DNA of 64,000 nucleotides from the NCBI RefSeq assembly GCF_013186535.1, contig NZ_JABMCZ010000003.1, forward strand, positions 2,232,001 to 2,296,000, written 5' to 3'. The DNA comes from Nocardia terpenica. Lineage in GTDB: Bacteria > Actinomycetota > Actinomycetes > Mycobacteriales > Mycobacteriaceae. A model generated the notes under the pieces. It saw nothing but the letters and a program-made list of their open reading frames with translations. It made no database searches and was not told the origin of the DNA. Below are positions 50,084 to 58,626 of the stretch, piece after piece (the first letter of the stretch is position 1; every line of letters starts with the position of its first letter). Made by a program: the position numbers and the translations under genes.

Positions 50084-51694
50084 GTGAGATTCAGAAGATT
50101 CGGAGCGCTGATCGGCGCGGCCCTGCTGTGTACGGGGCTGGGGCTGACCGCATGTTCGTCCGGTGGCGGTGGCGACGACGGCGTGGTCACCGTCAATGGG
50201 GCCGAACCGCAGAACCCGCTGGTACCGACCAATACCAACGAGAACATGGGCGGGCGGGTGGTGGACCGGCTGTTCGCGGGGCTGAAATATTACGACGCCG
50301 ACGGTAAGGCGTACAACGAGGTCGCCCAGGCGATCGACTCGACCGACCGGCAGCATTACAAGATCACCCTGAAGCCGGGGTGGAAGTTCACCGACGGTAC
50401 CCCGGTCACCGCGAAGTCGTTCGTCGACGCCTGGAACTTCGGCGCGCTGAGCACCAATGCCCAGCTGCAGAACTGGGTGTTCACCCCGATCGTCGGCTAC
50501 GACGACGTCGCGGCCAGCCCGCCCAAGGCGCAGACCATGTCGGGCCTGAAGGTGGTCGACGACAACACCTTCACCGTCGACCTGACCCGCCCGTCCATCG
50601 ACTTCGAACTGGAGCTGGGCTTCGCCCCGTTCTATCCGCTGCCCGCCGTCGCCTACAAGGATATGAAGGCCTACGGCGAGGATCCGATCGGCAACGGCCC
50701 CTACAAGTTCGCCAATTCCACGGCCTGGCAGCACAATGTCAAGATCGACCTGGTGCCGAATCCGGACTATCACGGCGGCCGGGTGCCCAAGAACAAGGGC
50801 CTGCGGTTCGTGATGTACCAGTCCTACGACACCGCCTACGCCGACCTGCTCGCCGACAATCTCGACGCCCTGGACACCATGCCGGAGAGCGCGCTGGCCA
50901 CCTATAAGAAGGACCTCGGCGACCGCGCGATCAGCAAGCCCACCGCGCAGAACGAGCACATCGGCATTCAGCCCAATGTGCCGCATTTCAGCGGCCCGGA
51001 GGGCGTGCTGCGGCGCAAGGCCATTTCCATGGCGATCAACCGGCAGCAGATCTGCGACACCATCTGGCACGGCACCAAGATCCCGGCCCGCGATTTCACC
51101 GCGTCCACCCTGCCCGGTTTCGATCCCAAACTGCCCGGTTCGGATGCGCTGGACTTCAATCCGGACGGGGCCAAGAAGCTCTGGGAGCAGGCCAATGCCA
51201 TGTCGCCGTGGTCGGGCCGGTTCGAGATCGCCTACAACTCCGACGGCGGGCATCAGGCGTGGATGGAGGCGACCGCGAACAGCATCAAGAACACCCTCGG
51301 CATCGATGCCGTGGCGGTGCCGTTCCCGACCTTCAAGACCATTCGCGATCAGGTCGTCGGCGAGACCATCGGCAAGGCGTTCCGCTACGGCTGGCAGGGT
51401 GACTACCCGTCGATGCTGGAATTCCTGACCTCGCAGTACTACACGGGCTCGGCGACCAACGACATCAAGTATTCGAATCCGGAATTCGACAAGCTGATCG
51501 ATGCCTCGCTGTCGGCGCGGACCCCGGAGGAGTCCTACAAGTTGAGCGGTCAGGCGCAGTCGATCCTGTTGCAGGACATGGCCGACATCCCGGTGCTCAA
51601 TTACATCTCCAATGCGGGTCGGTCCACCAAGGTGCAGCAGGCGCCGCTGACCTGGAGTGGTCTGTTCGACTTCGAGAACATCGTGAAGTCGTGA
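50084..51694 (+). CDS. Family 5 peptide-binding lipoprotein 2
   Basis: A 536-residue paralogue of the lipoprotein at 45824-47425, with lipobox LGLTACSSGG and the same landmarks (VVDRLFAGLKYYDADGKAYN, WKFTDGTPVTAKSFVDAWN, NGPYKFANST, LNYISNAGRSTKVQQAPL). The two share long identical blocks such as FRYGWQGDYP. GTG 50084 is chosen by comparison with the paralogue, whose start lies at the same place. No transport partners are adjacent, so either a distant permease serves both or they have non-transport roles. Confidence 0.9.
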   Translation: MRFRRFGALIGAALLCTGLGLTACSSGGGGDDGVVTVNGAEPQNPLVPTNTNENMGGRVVDRLFAGLKYYDADGKAYNEVAQAIDSTDRQHYKITLKPGWKFTDGTPVTAKSFVDAWNFGALSTNAQLQNWVFTPIVGYDDVAASPPKAQTMSGLKVVDDNTFTVDLTRPSIDFELELGFAPFYPLPAVAYKDMKAYGEDPIGNGPYKFANSTAWQHNVKIDLVPNPDYHGGRVPKNKGLRFVMYQSYDTAYADLLADNLDALDTMPESALATYKKDLGDRAISKPTAQNEHIGIQPNVPHFSGPEGVLRRKAISMAINRQQICDTIWHGTKIPARDFTASTLPGFDPKLPGSDALDFNPDGAKKLWEQANAMSPWSGRFEIAYNSDGGHQAWMEATANSIKNTLGIDAVAVPFPTFKTIRDQVVGETIGKAFRYGWQGDYPSMLEFLTSQYYTGSATNDIKYSNPEFDKLIDASLSARTPEESYKLSGQAQSILLQDMADIPVLNYISNAGRSTKVQQAPLTWSGLFDFENIVKS

Positions 51695-51700
51695 GGGGGA

Positions 51701-51747
51701 GCCCGCCTATGATCCCGGCCAAAAGCACGCCGGGATCATAGGCGGGC
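51701..51747. repeat. Dispersed palindromic element, copy 7, with extended stem
   Basis: The element core (51712-51736, inverted orientation, loop CAAAAGCAC) is flanked by GCCCGCCTATG on the left and its exact complement CATAGGCGGGC on the right, making a perfect 19-bp stem with a 9-base loop. A partial direct copy, ACCGGGATCATAGGTGGGC (51750-51768), follows, the start of a tandem array. It lies between convergent genes and may act as a bidirectional terminator. Confidence 0.9.
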
Positions 51748-51801
51748 AGACCGGGATCATAGGTGGGCGACGATGTCGGCCGACACTGAAGGAGAAGGCT
51801 T

Positions 51802-52809
51802 TTAGTGCCGGACCTCGTCGACCGCTACCGGTCGTCGCTCCTGTCGGGACAGTTCGCATGCCTCGGCGATGTAGAACGCCTCTACCGCGTCGGTTGGGCT
51901 GCAGGGGTTTTCGATTCGGCCGCGGGCCACGTCGAGGAAGATCGCCAGTTCCTCGGCGTAGGCGTGGCGGAAGCGGTCCATGAATCCGGGATAGGCCGGA
52001 TATGCCGAGGCCGGGTAGTCCGGCTCGACCGAGCGTAGCGGCGCCCGATCGTCCAGTCCCACAATGGCATTGCCCTTCGAACCGAGCACCTCGAGGCGCA
52101 CGTCGTAGCCCGCGCCGTTGTAGCGGCCCAGCGATACCGTCGCCAGCGCGCCGTCGTCCATTCGCATCGCCACCGCCGCGGTGTCCACATCGCCCGCGTC
52201 CACGAAGAATCGCTCGCCGCGATTGGCCCCGAGCACGAACACCTCGGTGACCTCGCGCCCGGTGACCCAGCGGATGATGTCGAAATCGTGGACGCCGCAG
52301 TCGCGGAACAGGCCGCCGGAGCGCGGAATGTACTCCGCGGGCGGCGGCGCCGGATCCAGGGTGGTGGCGCGCAGGCTGTGCAGCCAACCCAATTCGCCCG
52401 ACGCGACCGCGGCCCGCGCGGCCCGATATCCGGCGTCGAATCGGCGCTGGAAGCCGATCTGCACCGGGATCGGGGAGCCCTCGATGTGCCGGATGACCTC
52501 GAGGGTGCCCTCGATATCGGCGGCGACCGGCTTCTCGCAGAACACCGGGATGCCGCGATCGACCGCGCGGGTGATGAGCTCGGGATGCGAATCGGTGGCG
52601 GTGGTGATCACCAGGCCCCCGATGCCGGAATCGAGCAGCGCGTCGATATCGGGGGCGAACTCCACGCCCAGCTTGGTGGCCGTGGTGCGGGCGCGCTCGG
52701 TGTCCGTGTCGGTCACGACGACCGCCGCGACATCGGGCAGGGCCTTGAGGATTTCGGCGTGCGAGGTGCCGATGCGGCCCGTGCCGGCGAGGCCCAACCG
52801 GATGGTCAT
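51802..52809 (-). CDS. iolG: Inositol 2-dehydrogenase-like Gfo/Idh/MocA oxidoreductase
   Basis: A 335-residue NAD-dependent dehydrogenase: Rossmann motif LGLAGTGRIGTSHAEIL, the EKP motif in VFCEKPVAADIEGT (catalytic Lys), and GLFRDCGVHDFDIIRW with the Asp and His of the active site. The iol cluster around it makes oxidation of myo-inositol (or scyllo-inositol) to the inosose the likely reaction, step one of the pathway. Last gene of the minus-strand unit LacI-iolA-iolG. The symbol follows context; isomer preference is not visible. Confidence 0.85.
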   Translation of the reverse strand: MTIRLGLAGTGRIGTSHAEILKALPDVAAVVVTDTDTERARTTATKLGVEFAPDIDALLDSGIGGLVITTATDSHPELITRAVDRGIPVFCEKPVAADIEGTLEVIRHIEGSPIPVQIGFQRRFDAGYRAARAAVASGELGWLHSLRATTLDPAPPPAEYIPRSGGLFRDCGVHDFDIIRWVTGREVTEVFVLGANRGERFFVDAGDVDTAAVAMRMDDGALATVSLGRYNGAGYDVRLEVLGSKGNAIVGLDDRAPLRSVEPDYPASAYPAYPGFMDRFRHAYAEELAIFLDVARGRIENPCSPTDAVEAFYIAEACELSRQERRPVAVDEVRH

Positions 52810-52833
52810 GAGAGTGCTCCTGTCGACGAAAGA

Positions 52834-54321
52834 TCAGTGGGCGGTGGGGAATCCGAGTTCGACGCCGCGCGCCGGACGGGGCCAGCGGGCGGTGGTCACC
52901 TTGGCGCGGGTGTAGAACCGCACGCCCTCCGGGCCGTGCATGTGGGTGTCGCCGAACAGCGAATCCTTCCAGCCGCCGAAGCTGTGGTACGCCATCGGCA
53001 CCGGGATCGGGATATTGATGCCCACCATGCCGACCCGCACCCGGCGCTGGTATTCCCGTGCGGCCATGCCGTTGTCGGTGAAGATGGCGGTGCCGTTGCC
53101 GTAGGGATTGCCGTTGACCAGCTGCAACGCCTCCTCGAAGGTGTCGACCCGCACCACCGCGAGCACCGGCCCGAAGATCTCCTCGGTGTAGACCCGCATC
53201 TCGGGGGTGACGTGGTCGACGAGGGTGGGTCCGACCCAGAAGCCCTCGGTGGGCACCCGCACGTCCCGGCCGTCCACGACGATCCGGGCACCCTGCGCCA
53301 CAGCCGATTCCACATTGGCGACGACGCGGTCGCGGGCCGCCGCGGTGACCAGCGGACCCATCTGCGACTCGGGGTCGGTGCCGGGCCCGACCCGCAGTTC
53401 CCGGGTGCGCGCCGCCACGGCCTCGACCAGCGCGTCGGCGGTATCGCCCACCGCGACCAGCACCGAGATCGCCATGCAGCGCTGCCCGGCGCTGCCGTAG
53501 CCCGCCGACACCGCGGCATCGGCGGCGGTGTCGATATCGGCGTCCGGCAGCACCACCATGTGGTTCTTGGCCCCGCCCAGCGCCTGCACGCGTTTCCCGG
53601 CCGCGGTGGCGGTGGTGTAGACGTGCTTGGCGATCGGCGTCGACCCGACGAACGACACCCCGTCCACATCCGGATGGGCCAGCAGCCGGTTCACCGCCTG
53701 GGCATCGCCCTGCACCACATTGAAGACGCCGGGCGGCAGGCCCGCCTCGGTGGCCAGCTCGGCCAGCCGCAGCGACGCGGACGGGTCGCGATCGGAGGGC
53801 TTGAGCACGAACGCGTTTCCGCACGCGATCGCCACCGGCGCCATCCACAGCGGCACCATTACCGGGAAGTTGAACGGGGTGATGCCCGCGACCACGCCGA
53901 GCGGCTGGCGCACCGAGTAGCTGTCGACGCCGCGCGAGATCTGCTCGGAGTGCTCGCCCTTCAGCAGTTGCGTTACACCGCAGGCGAATTCGACCACCTC
54001 CAGCCCCCGCTGCACCTCACCGGCGGCGTCGTCGAGCACCTTGCCGTGCTCGGCGGTGATCAGCGCGGCCAGCTCGTCGCGGTGGCGGTGCAGCAGCTCC
54101 CGGTACTGGAACAGCACCCGGGTGCGCATCGACAGCGAGCTGTCGGCCCAGTCGGCGGCCGCCTTCACCGCCGAGGCCACCGCGGCGTCGACATCATCGG
54201 CGTCGGCGAGTGCCACCTCGCGGGCGACATGCCCGGTGGCGGGCTGAAAGACAGGGCCTCGGCGAGGCGAGGATCCGGCGGCGGATGCGCCGTCGATCCA
54301 ATGGGATACCAGGTCGGGCAC
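52834..54321 (-). CDS. iolA: (Methyl)malonate-semialdehyde dehydrogenase
   Basis: A 495-residue CoA-acylating aldehyde dehydrogenase, the last step of inositol catabolism (malonate semialdehyde to acetyl-CoA). Family marks: PLGVVAGITPFNFPVMVPLW, FVLKPSDRDPSASLRLAEL, FVGSTPIAKHVY, catalytic Cys in GQRCMAISVL, EIFGPVLAVVRV. GTG 54321 is preferred to ATG 54333 because GGAG stands six bases before it. 24 bases upstream of iolG on the same strand. Confidence 0.92.
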   Translation of the reverse strand: MPDLVSHWIDGASAAGSSPRRGPVFQPATGHVAREVALADADDVDAAVASAVKAAADWADSSLSMRTRVLFQYRELLHRHRDELAALITAEHGKVLDDAAGEVQRGLEVVEFACGVTQLLKGEHSEQISRGVDSYSVRQPLGVVAGITPFNFPVMVPLWMAPVAIACGNAFVLKPSDRDPSASLRLAELATEAGLPPGVFNVVQGDAQAVNRLLAHPDVDGVSFVGSTPIAKHVYTTATAAGKRVQALGGAKNHMVVLPDADIDTAADAAVSAGYGSAGQRCMAISVLVAVGDTADALVEAVAARTRELRVGPGTDPESQMGPLVTAAARDRVVANVESAVAQGARIVVDGRDVRVPTEGFWVGPTLVDHVTPEMRVYTEEIFGPVLAVVRVDTFEEALQLVNGNPYGNGTAIFTDNGMAAREYQRRVRVGMVGINIPIPVPMAYHSFGGWKDSLFGDTHMHGPEGVRFYTRAKVTTARWPRPARGVELGFPTAH

Positions 54322-54365
54322 GACTGACTCCATTCGGGCTCGAGGGGAGGGGATTTCGGGGGATT

Positions 54366-55370
54366 TCAGTTGAGTGGGGCGGCCGTCGTCGCACGGACGA
54401 CCAGCGACGGCTGCACCCGGCGGCGGACCGGCGCGGTGCGGCCCTCGCGCAGGCGTTCGACCAGTGCCTGCACCGCCAGCCGGCCGATCTCGATGCGCGG
54501 CTGGTCGATGGTGGTCAGCGAGATGTGCCGCAGCGCGGCCAGCGACGAATTGTCGTAGCCGACCACGGAAACATCGTGCGGAACACGCAGTCCCGCCTCC
54601 TGGAGCGCGGACATCGCGCCGACCGCGTTGAAGTCGTTGCCGCACACCAGGGCGGTGGGAAAGTTGGTGGGGGAGAACACCTTCAGCAGCTTGCGCACCG
54701 CGGCGAGGCCGGCCGCGTCGGTGTGCTCGCTGGGCACCACCATCGGCTCCAGGCCGTGGCGCTCCATGGCGGCGACATAGCCCCGGCGGCGCGGCGCGGA
54801 GCTGAAGGCCCCGCCGCCGTCGAAGTGCACGATCCGCCGATGCCCCAGCGACACCAGATGATCCACCGCCAGTCCGACGCCGACCTCGCCGTCGTCGTTG
54901 ATCGTGTCGATCTCGGCCACCGTGGAGGTGCGCGACACCAGCACCACCGGGCACTGCTGCGCCGCCGGGCGCATCGCGGCCGCGGGCAGCACCGGCGACA
55001 GCAGGATGACCCCGCCCGGGCGGAAGGCCAGCAGGCTCGCCAGCGCCGTGCGTTCGCGCGGTGCGCTGCGGCGGCCGGTATTGAGGATGAGCTCGAGCCC
55101 GGACTCGCGCGCGGTGGTGTCCATGCTCTCGACCACGTCCGCGAAGAAGGCGTTGTGCAGGTCGGAGACCATGACGCCGACGATGTCGGAGGTGCGGCTG
55201 GCCAGCGAGCGCGCCATCGCATGCGGTTGGTAGCCCAGCTCTTTCGCCGCCTCCAGCACCGCGTGGCGGCGGTGTTCGCTGACCTTCGGTGAGCCGCGCA
55301 TGACGAGCGAGACCAGCGCGCGGGAGACGCCGGCTCGGGCGGCGACGTCCTCCATCGTGGGTCGCGTCAT
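54366..55370 (-). CDS. LacI-family repressor of the iol locus
   Basis: A 334-residue LacI/GalR regulator: helix-turn-helix TMEDVAARAGVSRALVSLVM, hinge helix QPHAMARSLASR, and a periplasmic-binding-like sensor domain (VGVMVSDLHNAFFADVVES, VVLVSRTS, ALVCGNDFNAVGAMSAL). ATG 55370 has GGAGG nine bases before it. Palindromes TTGGAGCGCTCCAA lie before it and before the divergent operon, so it probably represses both directions and is relieved by an inositol derivative. Confidence 0.92.
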   Translation of the reverse strand: MTRPTMEDVAARAGVSRALVSLVMRGSPKVSEHRRHAVLEAAKELGYQPHAMARSLASRTSDIVGVMVSDLHNAFFADVVESMDTTARESGLELILNTGRRSAPRERTALASLLAFRPGGVILLSPVLPAAAMRPAAQQCPVVLVSRTSTVAEIDTINDDGEVGVGLAVDHLVSLGHRRIVHFDGGGAFSSAPRRRGYVAAMERHGLEPMVVPSEHTDAAGLAAVRKLLKVFSPTNFPTALVCGNDFNAVGAMSALQEAGLRVPHDVSVVGYDNSSLAALRHISLTTIDQPRIEIGRLAVQALVERLREGRTAPVRRRVQPSLVVRATTAAPLN

Positions 55371-55421
55371 CGTGGTGGTCCTCCATCGGTCGGCGAGATC
55401 GGTGTGTCGCACGTTACAGCG

Positions 55422-55451
55422 TTGGAGCGCTCCAATCAATAGAGCGCTCTA
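55422..55451. promoter_or_regulatory. Two LacI-type operators near the repressor gene
   Basis: TTGGAGCGCTCCAA (55422-55435) and TAGAGCGCTCTA (55440-55451), centres 17 bp apart. Palindromes with a central CG step are typical LacI-family operators. The second keeps symmetry with both arms changed. They start about 50 bases before the repressor ATG and suggest autoregulation. Confidence 0.85.
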
Positions 55452-55573
55452 ACGAGACAATTTCGGCGATCCCTCGATGCGGCATTTGTCCTGCGTGAGC
55501 GCATCTTCCGAGGTAGATAGCCGTATTTAGGTGCAGAAGAGACTCTTGACACGCCGTGATGCAGGTTACATAG

Positions 55574-55604
55574 TTGGAGCGCTCCAACGATGTGGAGCGC
55601 TCCA
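55574..55604. promoter_or_regulatory. Two LacI-type operators before the iol operon
   Basis: TTGGAGCGCTCCAA (55574-55587) and TGGAGCGCTCCA (55593-55604), centres 18 bp apart, about 30-60 bases before the iolE-like ATG. They stand about 150 bp from the first pair, so DNA looping between pairs is conceivable. Confidence 0.88.
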
Positions 55605-55634
55605 ACTCGCAACCGACAGGCCGGAGAAGTCCTG

Positions 55635-56537
55635 ATGACCGAACCGTTGCACCCGCTGCGCATCGCCGCCGCACCGATCTCCTGGGGAGTCTGCGAAGTT
55701 CCCGGCTGGGGTGAGGTGCTCGACGCGCGGACCGTACTGTCCGAGATGGCCGCCCTCGGACTGACCGCGACCGAATTCGGGCCGCCCGCATACCTTCCGA
55801 CCGAGCCCCGGGAACTGCGCGCCCTGCTCGAGCCGTACGGCATCACCGCGATCGGCGGATTCCTCGCGCTGCCCCTGCACACCGAGCCGAGCAGGGCGCT
55901 GGCCGCCGCCCGCGAGAGCGCGGAACTGTTCGCCGCGACCGGCGCGGAGGTGCTGGTGCTGGCCGCGGCCACCGGGCAGGACGGCTACGACGCGCGGACG
56001 CCGCTGAGCGACTACGAATGGCGCACGCTGATCGACACCGCGGCCAGCATCCGCGACATCGCCGCCGAACACGGCCTGCGCGCGGTGCTGCACCCGCACG
56101 TGGGCACGCACGTGGAGACCGAGGCAGAGGTCGAGCGCTTCCTCGCCGACTCCGAACTCGACATCTGCCTGGACACCGGCCACCTGCTGGTCGGCGGCAC
56201 CGATCCGGTCGCGCTGGCGCGGCGTCACGCGCACCGCATCGGCCACATTCACCTCAAGGACGTCCGCAAGGCCGTCGCCGACGAGATCCGCGGCGGGCGA
56301 ATGGAATACAGCGAGGCCGTGCGCCGGGGCCTGTACGTCCCGCTGGGTGAGGGCGATGTCGACGTCGCGGCGCTGATCCGGTTCGCCGCCGCGGCCGGAT
56401 ACCGGGGCTGGTACGTGATCGAGCAGGACACGGCGCTGTCGCCGGGGGATGCGGCCGAGGCTGCCAGCCGCGACGCCGCGCGCAGCCTACGTTATCTGGC
56501 GGACGTGGGCGCCGCCCTGGAGTCCGCTCGGATCTAG
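55635..56537 (+). CDS. iolE: IolE-like inosose dehydratase / sugar isomerase
   Basis: A 300-residue xylose-isomerase-like TIM barrel. The N-terminus IAAAPISWGVCEVPGWG and the metal-site regions HPHVGTHVETEAEVERFL, LDTGHLLVGGTDPV and RIGHIHLKDVR fit 2-keto-myo-inositol dehydratase (IolE). First gene of the plus-strand operon, with GGAGAA seven bases before ATG 55635. An alternative is an IolH- or IolI-type isomerase, but no other IolE candidate is in the window. Confidence 0.82.
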   Translation: MTEPLHPLRIAAAPISWGVCEVPGWGEVLDARTVLSEMAALGLTATEFGPPAYLPTEPRELRALLEPYGITAIGGFLALPLHTEPSRALAAARESAELFAATGAEVLVLAAATGQDGYDARTPLSDYEWRTLIDTAASIRDIAAEHGLRAVLHPHVGTHVETEAEVERFLADSELDICLDTGHLLVGGTDPVALARRHAHRIGHIHLKDVRKAVADEIRGGRMEYSEAVRRGLYVPLGEGDVDVAALIRFAAAAGYRGWYVIEQDTALSPGDAAEAASRDAARSLRYLADVGAALESARI

Positions 56538-56560
56538 CTGGAAAGAGTCAGGTGGGAACT

Positions 56561-57556
56561 ATGACAACGATGTCTCGACCGCGCCGCTGGCGGCGCATCC
56601 TGCCGTGGCTGGCCGCCGGGACGGTGCTGGCCGCGTGCAGCGGCCCGGGCGCCGACGGGCCGGTCACCCAGACCTCGGCCCCGGTCGCCGCGGGCAAGCT
56701 GGACTCGGTCGCGGTGGTCACGCACGGCACGCCCGGCGACGCCTTCTGGAACGTGGTGAAGAACGGCGCCGAGGCGGCGGGCAAGGATCTCGGAATCCGG
56801 GTGGAGTACAACTCCGCGGGCGATCCGGGGCAGCAGGCCAAGCTGATCGATAACGCGGTCGCGCAGGGCGTGGGTGGGCTGGTGGTCTCGATGGCTAATC
56901 CGGAGGCGCTGCGCCCGTCCATCGAACGCGCCGTGTCCGCGGGCATTCCGGTGGTCACCATCAATTCCGGCGAGGCCGAGAGCGCGCAGTACGGCGCCAT
57001 CGGCCATGTCGGCCAGAGCGAACGGCTGGCCGGGCAGGCCGCGGGCAAGCGCCTGAAGGATGCCGGGAAGACCAAGATGCTCTGCGTGATTCACGAGGCG
57101 GGCAATATCGGCGCCAACGATCGCTGCGCCGGCGCCATCCAGGGCTTCGGCGGCAACGCGACCACGCTGCAGGTCGACATCAACAATCCCACCGACGTCC
57201 AGTCGCGCATCAAGGGCGCGCTCGAGGCCGACCATTCGATCGACGCGGTGCTGACGCTGAATTCGCAGATCGCCGCCCGCGCGGTGGCCGGGGCGCGGGA
57301 GTCGCACTCCCCGGCGGAGGTCGCGACGTTCGACCTGAACAACGATGTGGTGGAGGCGATTCGCGCGGGCACGCTGCTGTTCGCCGTCGACCAGCAGCAG
57401 TACGAGCAGGGCTACCTGCCGGTGGTGATGCTGCTGACCTATCGCAAGAACCTCAACACGATCGGCGGCGGCGCACCGGTGCAGACCGGACCGGCCTTCG
57501 TCGACAAGGGCAACGTCGACGCCATCGCCAAGCTCGTGGCGCAGGGCACCCGGTGA
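56561..57556 (+). CDS. Sugar/inositol-binding lipoprotein (CUT2 type)
   Basis: A 331-residue periplasmic-binding-protein-fold lipoprotein (lipobox VLAACSG) of the ribose/inositol-binding class: VAVVTHGTPGDAFWNVVKNG, DNAVAQGVGGLVVSMANPEA, GIPVVTINSGEAESAQYGAI, AEVATFDLNNDVVEAIRAG. Given the operon, myo-inositol or an isomer is the likely ligand. ATG 56561 or GTG 56552 may start it. It forms an importer with the next two genes. Confidence 0.9.
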   Translation: MTTMSRPRRWRRILPWLAAGTVLAACSGPGADGPVTQTSAPVAAGKLDSVAVVTHGTPGDAFWNVVKNGAEAAGKDLGIRVEYNSAGDPGQQAKLIDNAVAQGVGGLVVSMANPEALRPSIERAVSAGIPVVTINSGEAESAQYGAIGHVGQSERLAGQAAGKRLKDAGKTKMLCVIHEAGNIGANDRCAGAIQGFGGNATTLQVDINNPTDVQSRIKGALEADHSIDAVLTLNSQIAARAVAGARESHSPAEVATFDLNNDVVEAIRAGTLLFAVDQQQYEQGYLPVVMLLTYRKNLNTIGGGAPVQTGPAFVDKGNVDAIAKLVAQGTR

Positions 57557-57573
57557 GGACAGGAGTGGATGAA

Positions 57574-58626
57574 ATGAGTGTTGCCGCAACCACATCCGGA
57601 GCGTTACCCGCGCCGTCCGAGCAGGGCTCGACGCTGCTGAACCGACTGATCGTGCGGCCGGAGCTGGGTTCGGCGCTCGGCGCGCTGGTGGTGTTCGCGT
57701 TCTTCTCGATCATCACCGACAAGTTCCTGAGCCCGCTCGGCGTGGCCACCTGGCTCGACGACGCCTCCACGCTGGGCATCATGGCGGTCGCGGTGGCGCT
57801 GTTGATGATCGGCGGCGAATTCGACCTGTCCGCCGGTGTGATGACGGCGTCCACCTCGCTGGTGACCGCGCTGCTGGCGGTGCACGCGGGGTGGAACGTG
57901 TGGCTGGCGCTGCTGGCCTCGCTGCTGTTCGCGCTGGCGGTCGGGGCGCTCAACGGCTGGGTGGTGATGCGCACCGGGCTGCCGAGCTTCATCGTCACCC
58001 TCGGCACCTTCCTGGCCCTGCAGGGCCTCAACCTCGGCGTCACCCGGCTGGTGACCGGGACCGTGCAGGTGTCCGGAATCCGTTCGGCCCCCGGCTATTC
58101 CTCGGCGGGCTGGGTGTTCGCCGCCACCACCAACCTCGGCGACGCCCGCATCCAGGCGTCGGTGGTGTGGTGGATCGTGGTGACGCTGCTCGCCGCGCTG
58201 CTGCTGGTGCGCACCCGGTTCGGCAACTGGATCTTCGCCGTCGGCGGCGCGCTGCCCAGCGCCCGCGCGGTCGGCGTGCCCGCGGTGCGGACCAAGATCC
58301 TGCTGTTCATGGGCACCGCGTTCGCGGGCTGGATCGTGGGCTCCTGCAATATCCTGCGGTTCGCCAGCGTGCAGGCCAATCAGGGTGTGGGACTGGAGTT
58401 TCAGTACATCATCGCCGCGGTGGTGGGCGGTTGCCTGCTCACCGGCGGATTCGGGTCGGTGGTCGGCGCGGCGATCGGCGCGCTGATCTTCGGCATGGCC
58501 CGGCAGGGCATCGTGTTCGCCCGCTGGGACAGCGACTGGTTCATGTTGTTCCTCGGCATCCTGCTGCTGTCGGCCGTTCTGGTGAACAACGCCTTCAAGA
58601 AGCGCGCGGAAAGGGTACGCCGATGA
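57574..58626 (+). CDS. Sugar/inositol ABC permease (CUT2 type)
   Basis: A 350-residue RbsC/BPD_transp_2 permease with about nine to ten helices; typical blocks are MIGGEFDLSAGVMTASTSLV, GLPSFIVTLGTFLALQGLN and EFQYIIAAVVGGCLLTGGFG. ATG 57574 is preceded by AGGAG. Its stop overlaps the ATPase start (ATGA). Confidence 0.92.
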   Translation: MSVAATTSGALPAPSEQGSTLLNRLIVRPELGSALGALVVFAFFSIITDKFLSPLGVATWLDDASTLGIMAVAVALLMIGGEFDLSAGVMTASTSLVTALLAVHAGWNVWLALLASLLFALAVGALNGWVVMRTGLPSFIVTLGTFLALQGLNLGVTRLVTGTVQVSGIRSAPGYSSAGWVFAATTNLGDARIQASVVWWIVVTLLAALLLVRTRFGNWIFAVGGALPSARAVGVPAVRTKILLFMGTAFAGWIVGSCNILRFASVQANQGVGLEFQYIIAAVVGGCLLTGGFGSVVGAAIGALIFGMARQGIVFARWDSDWFMLFLGILLLSAVLVNNAFKKRAERVRR

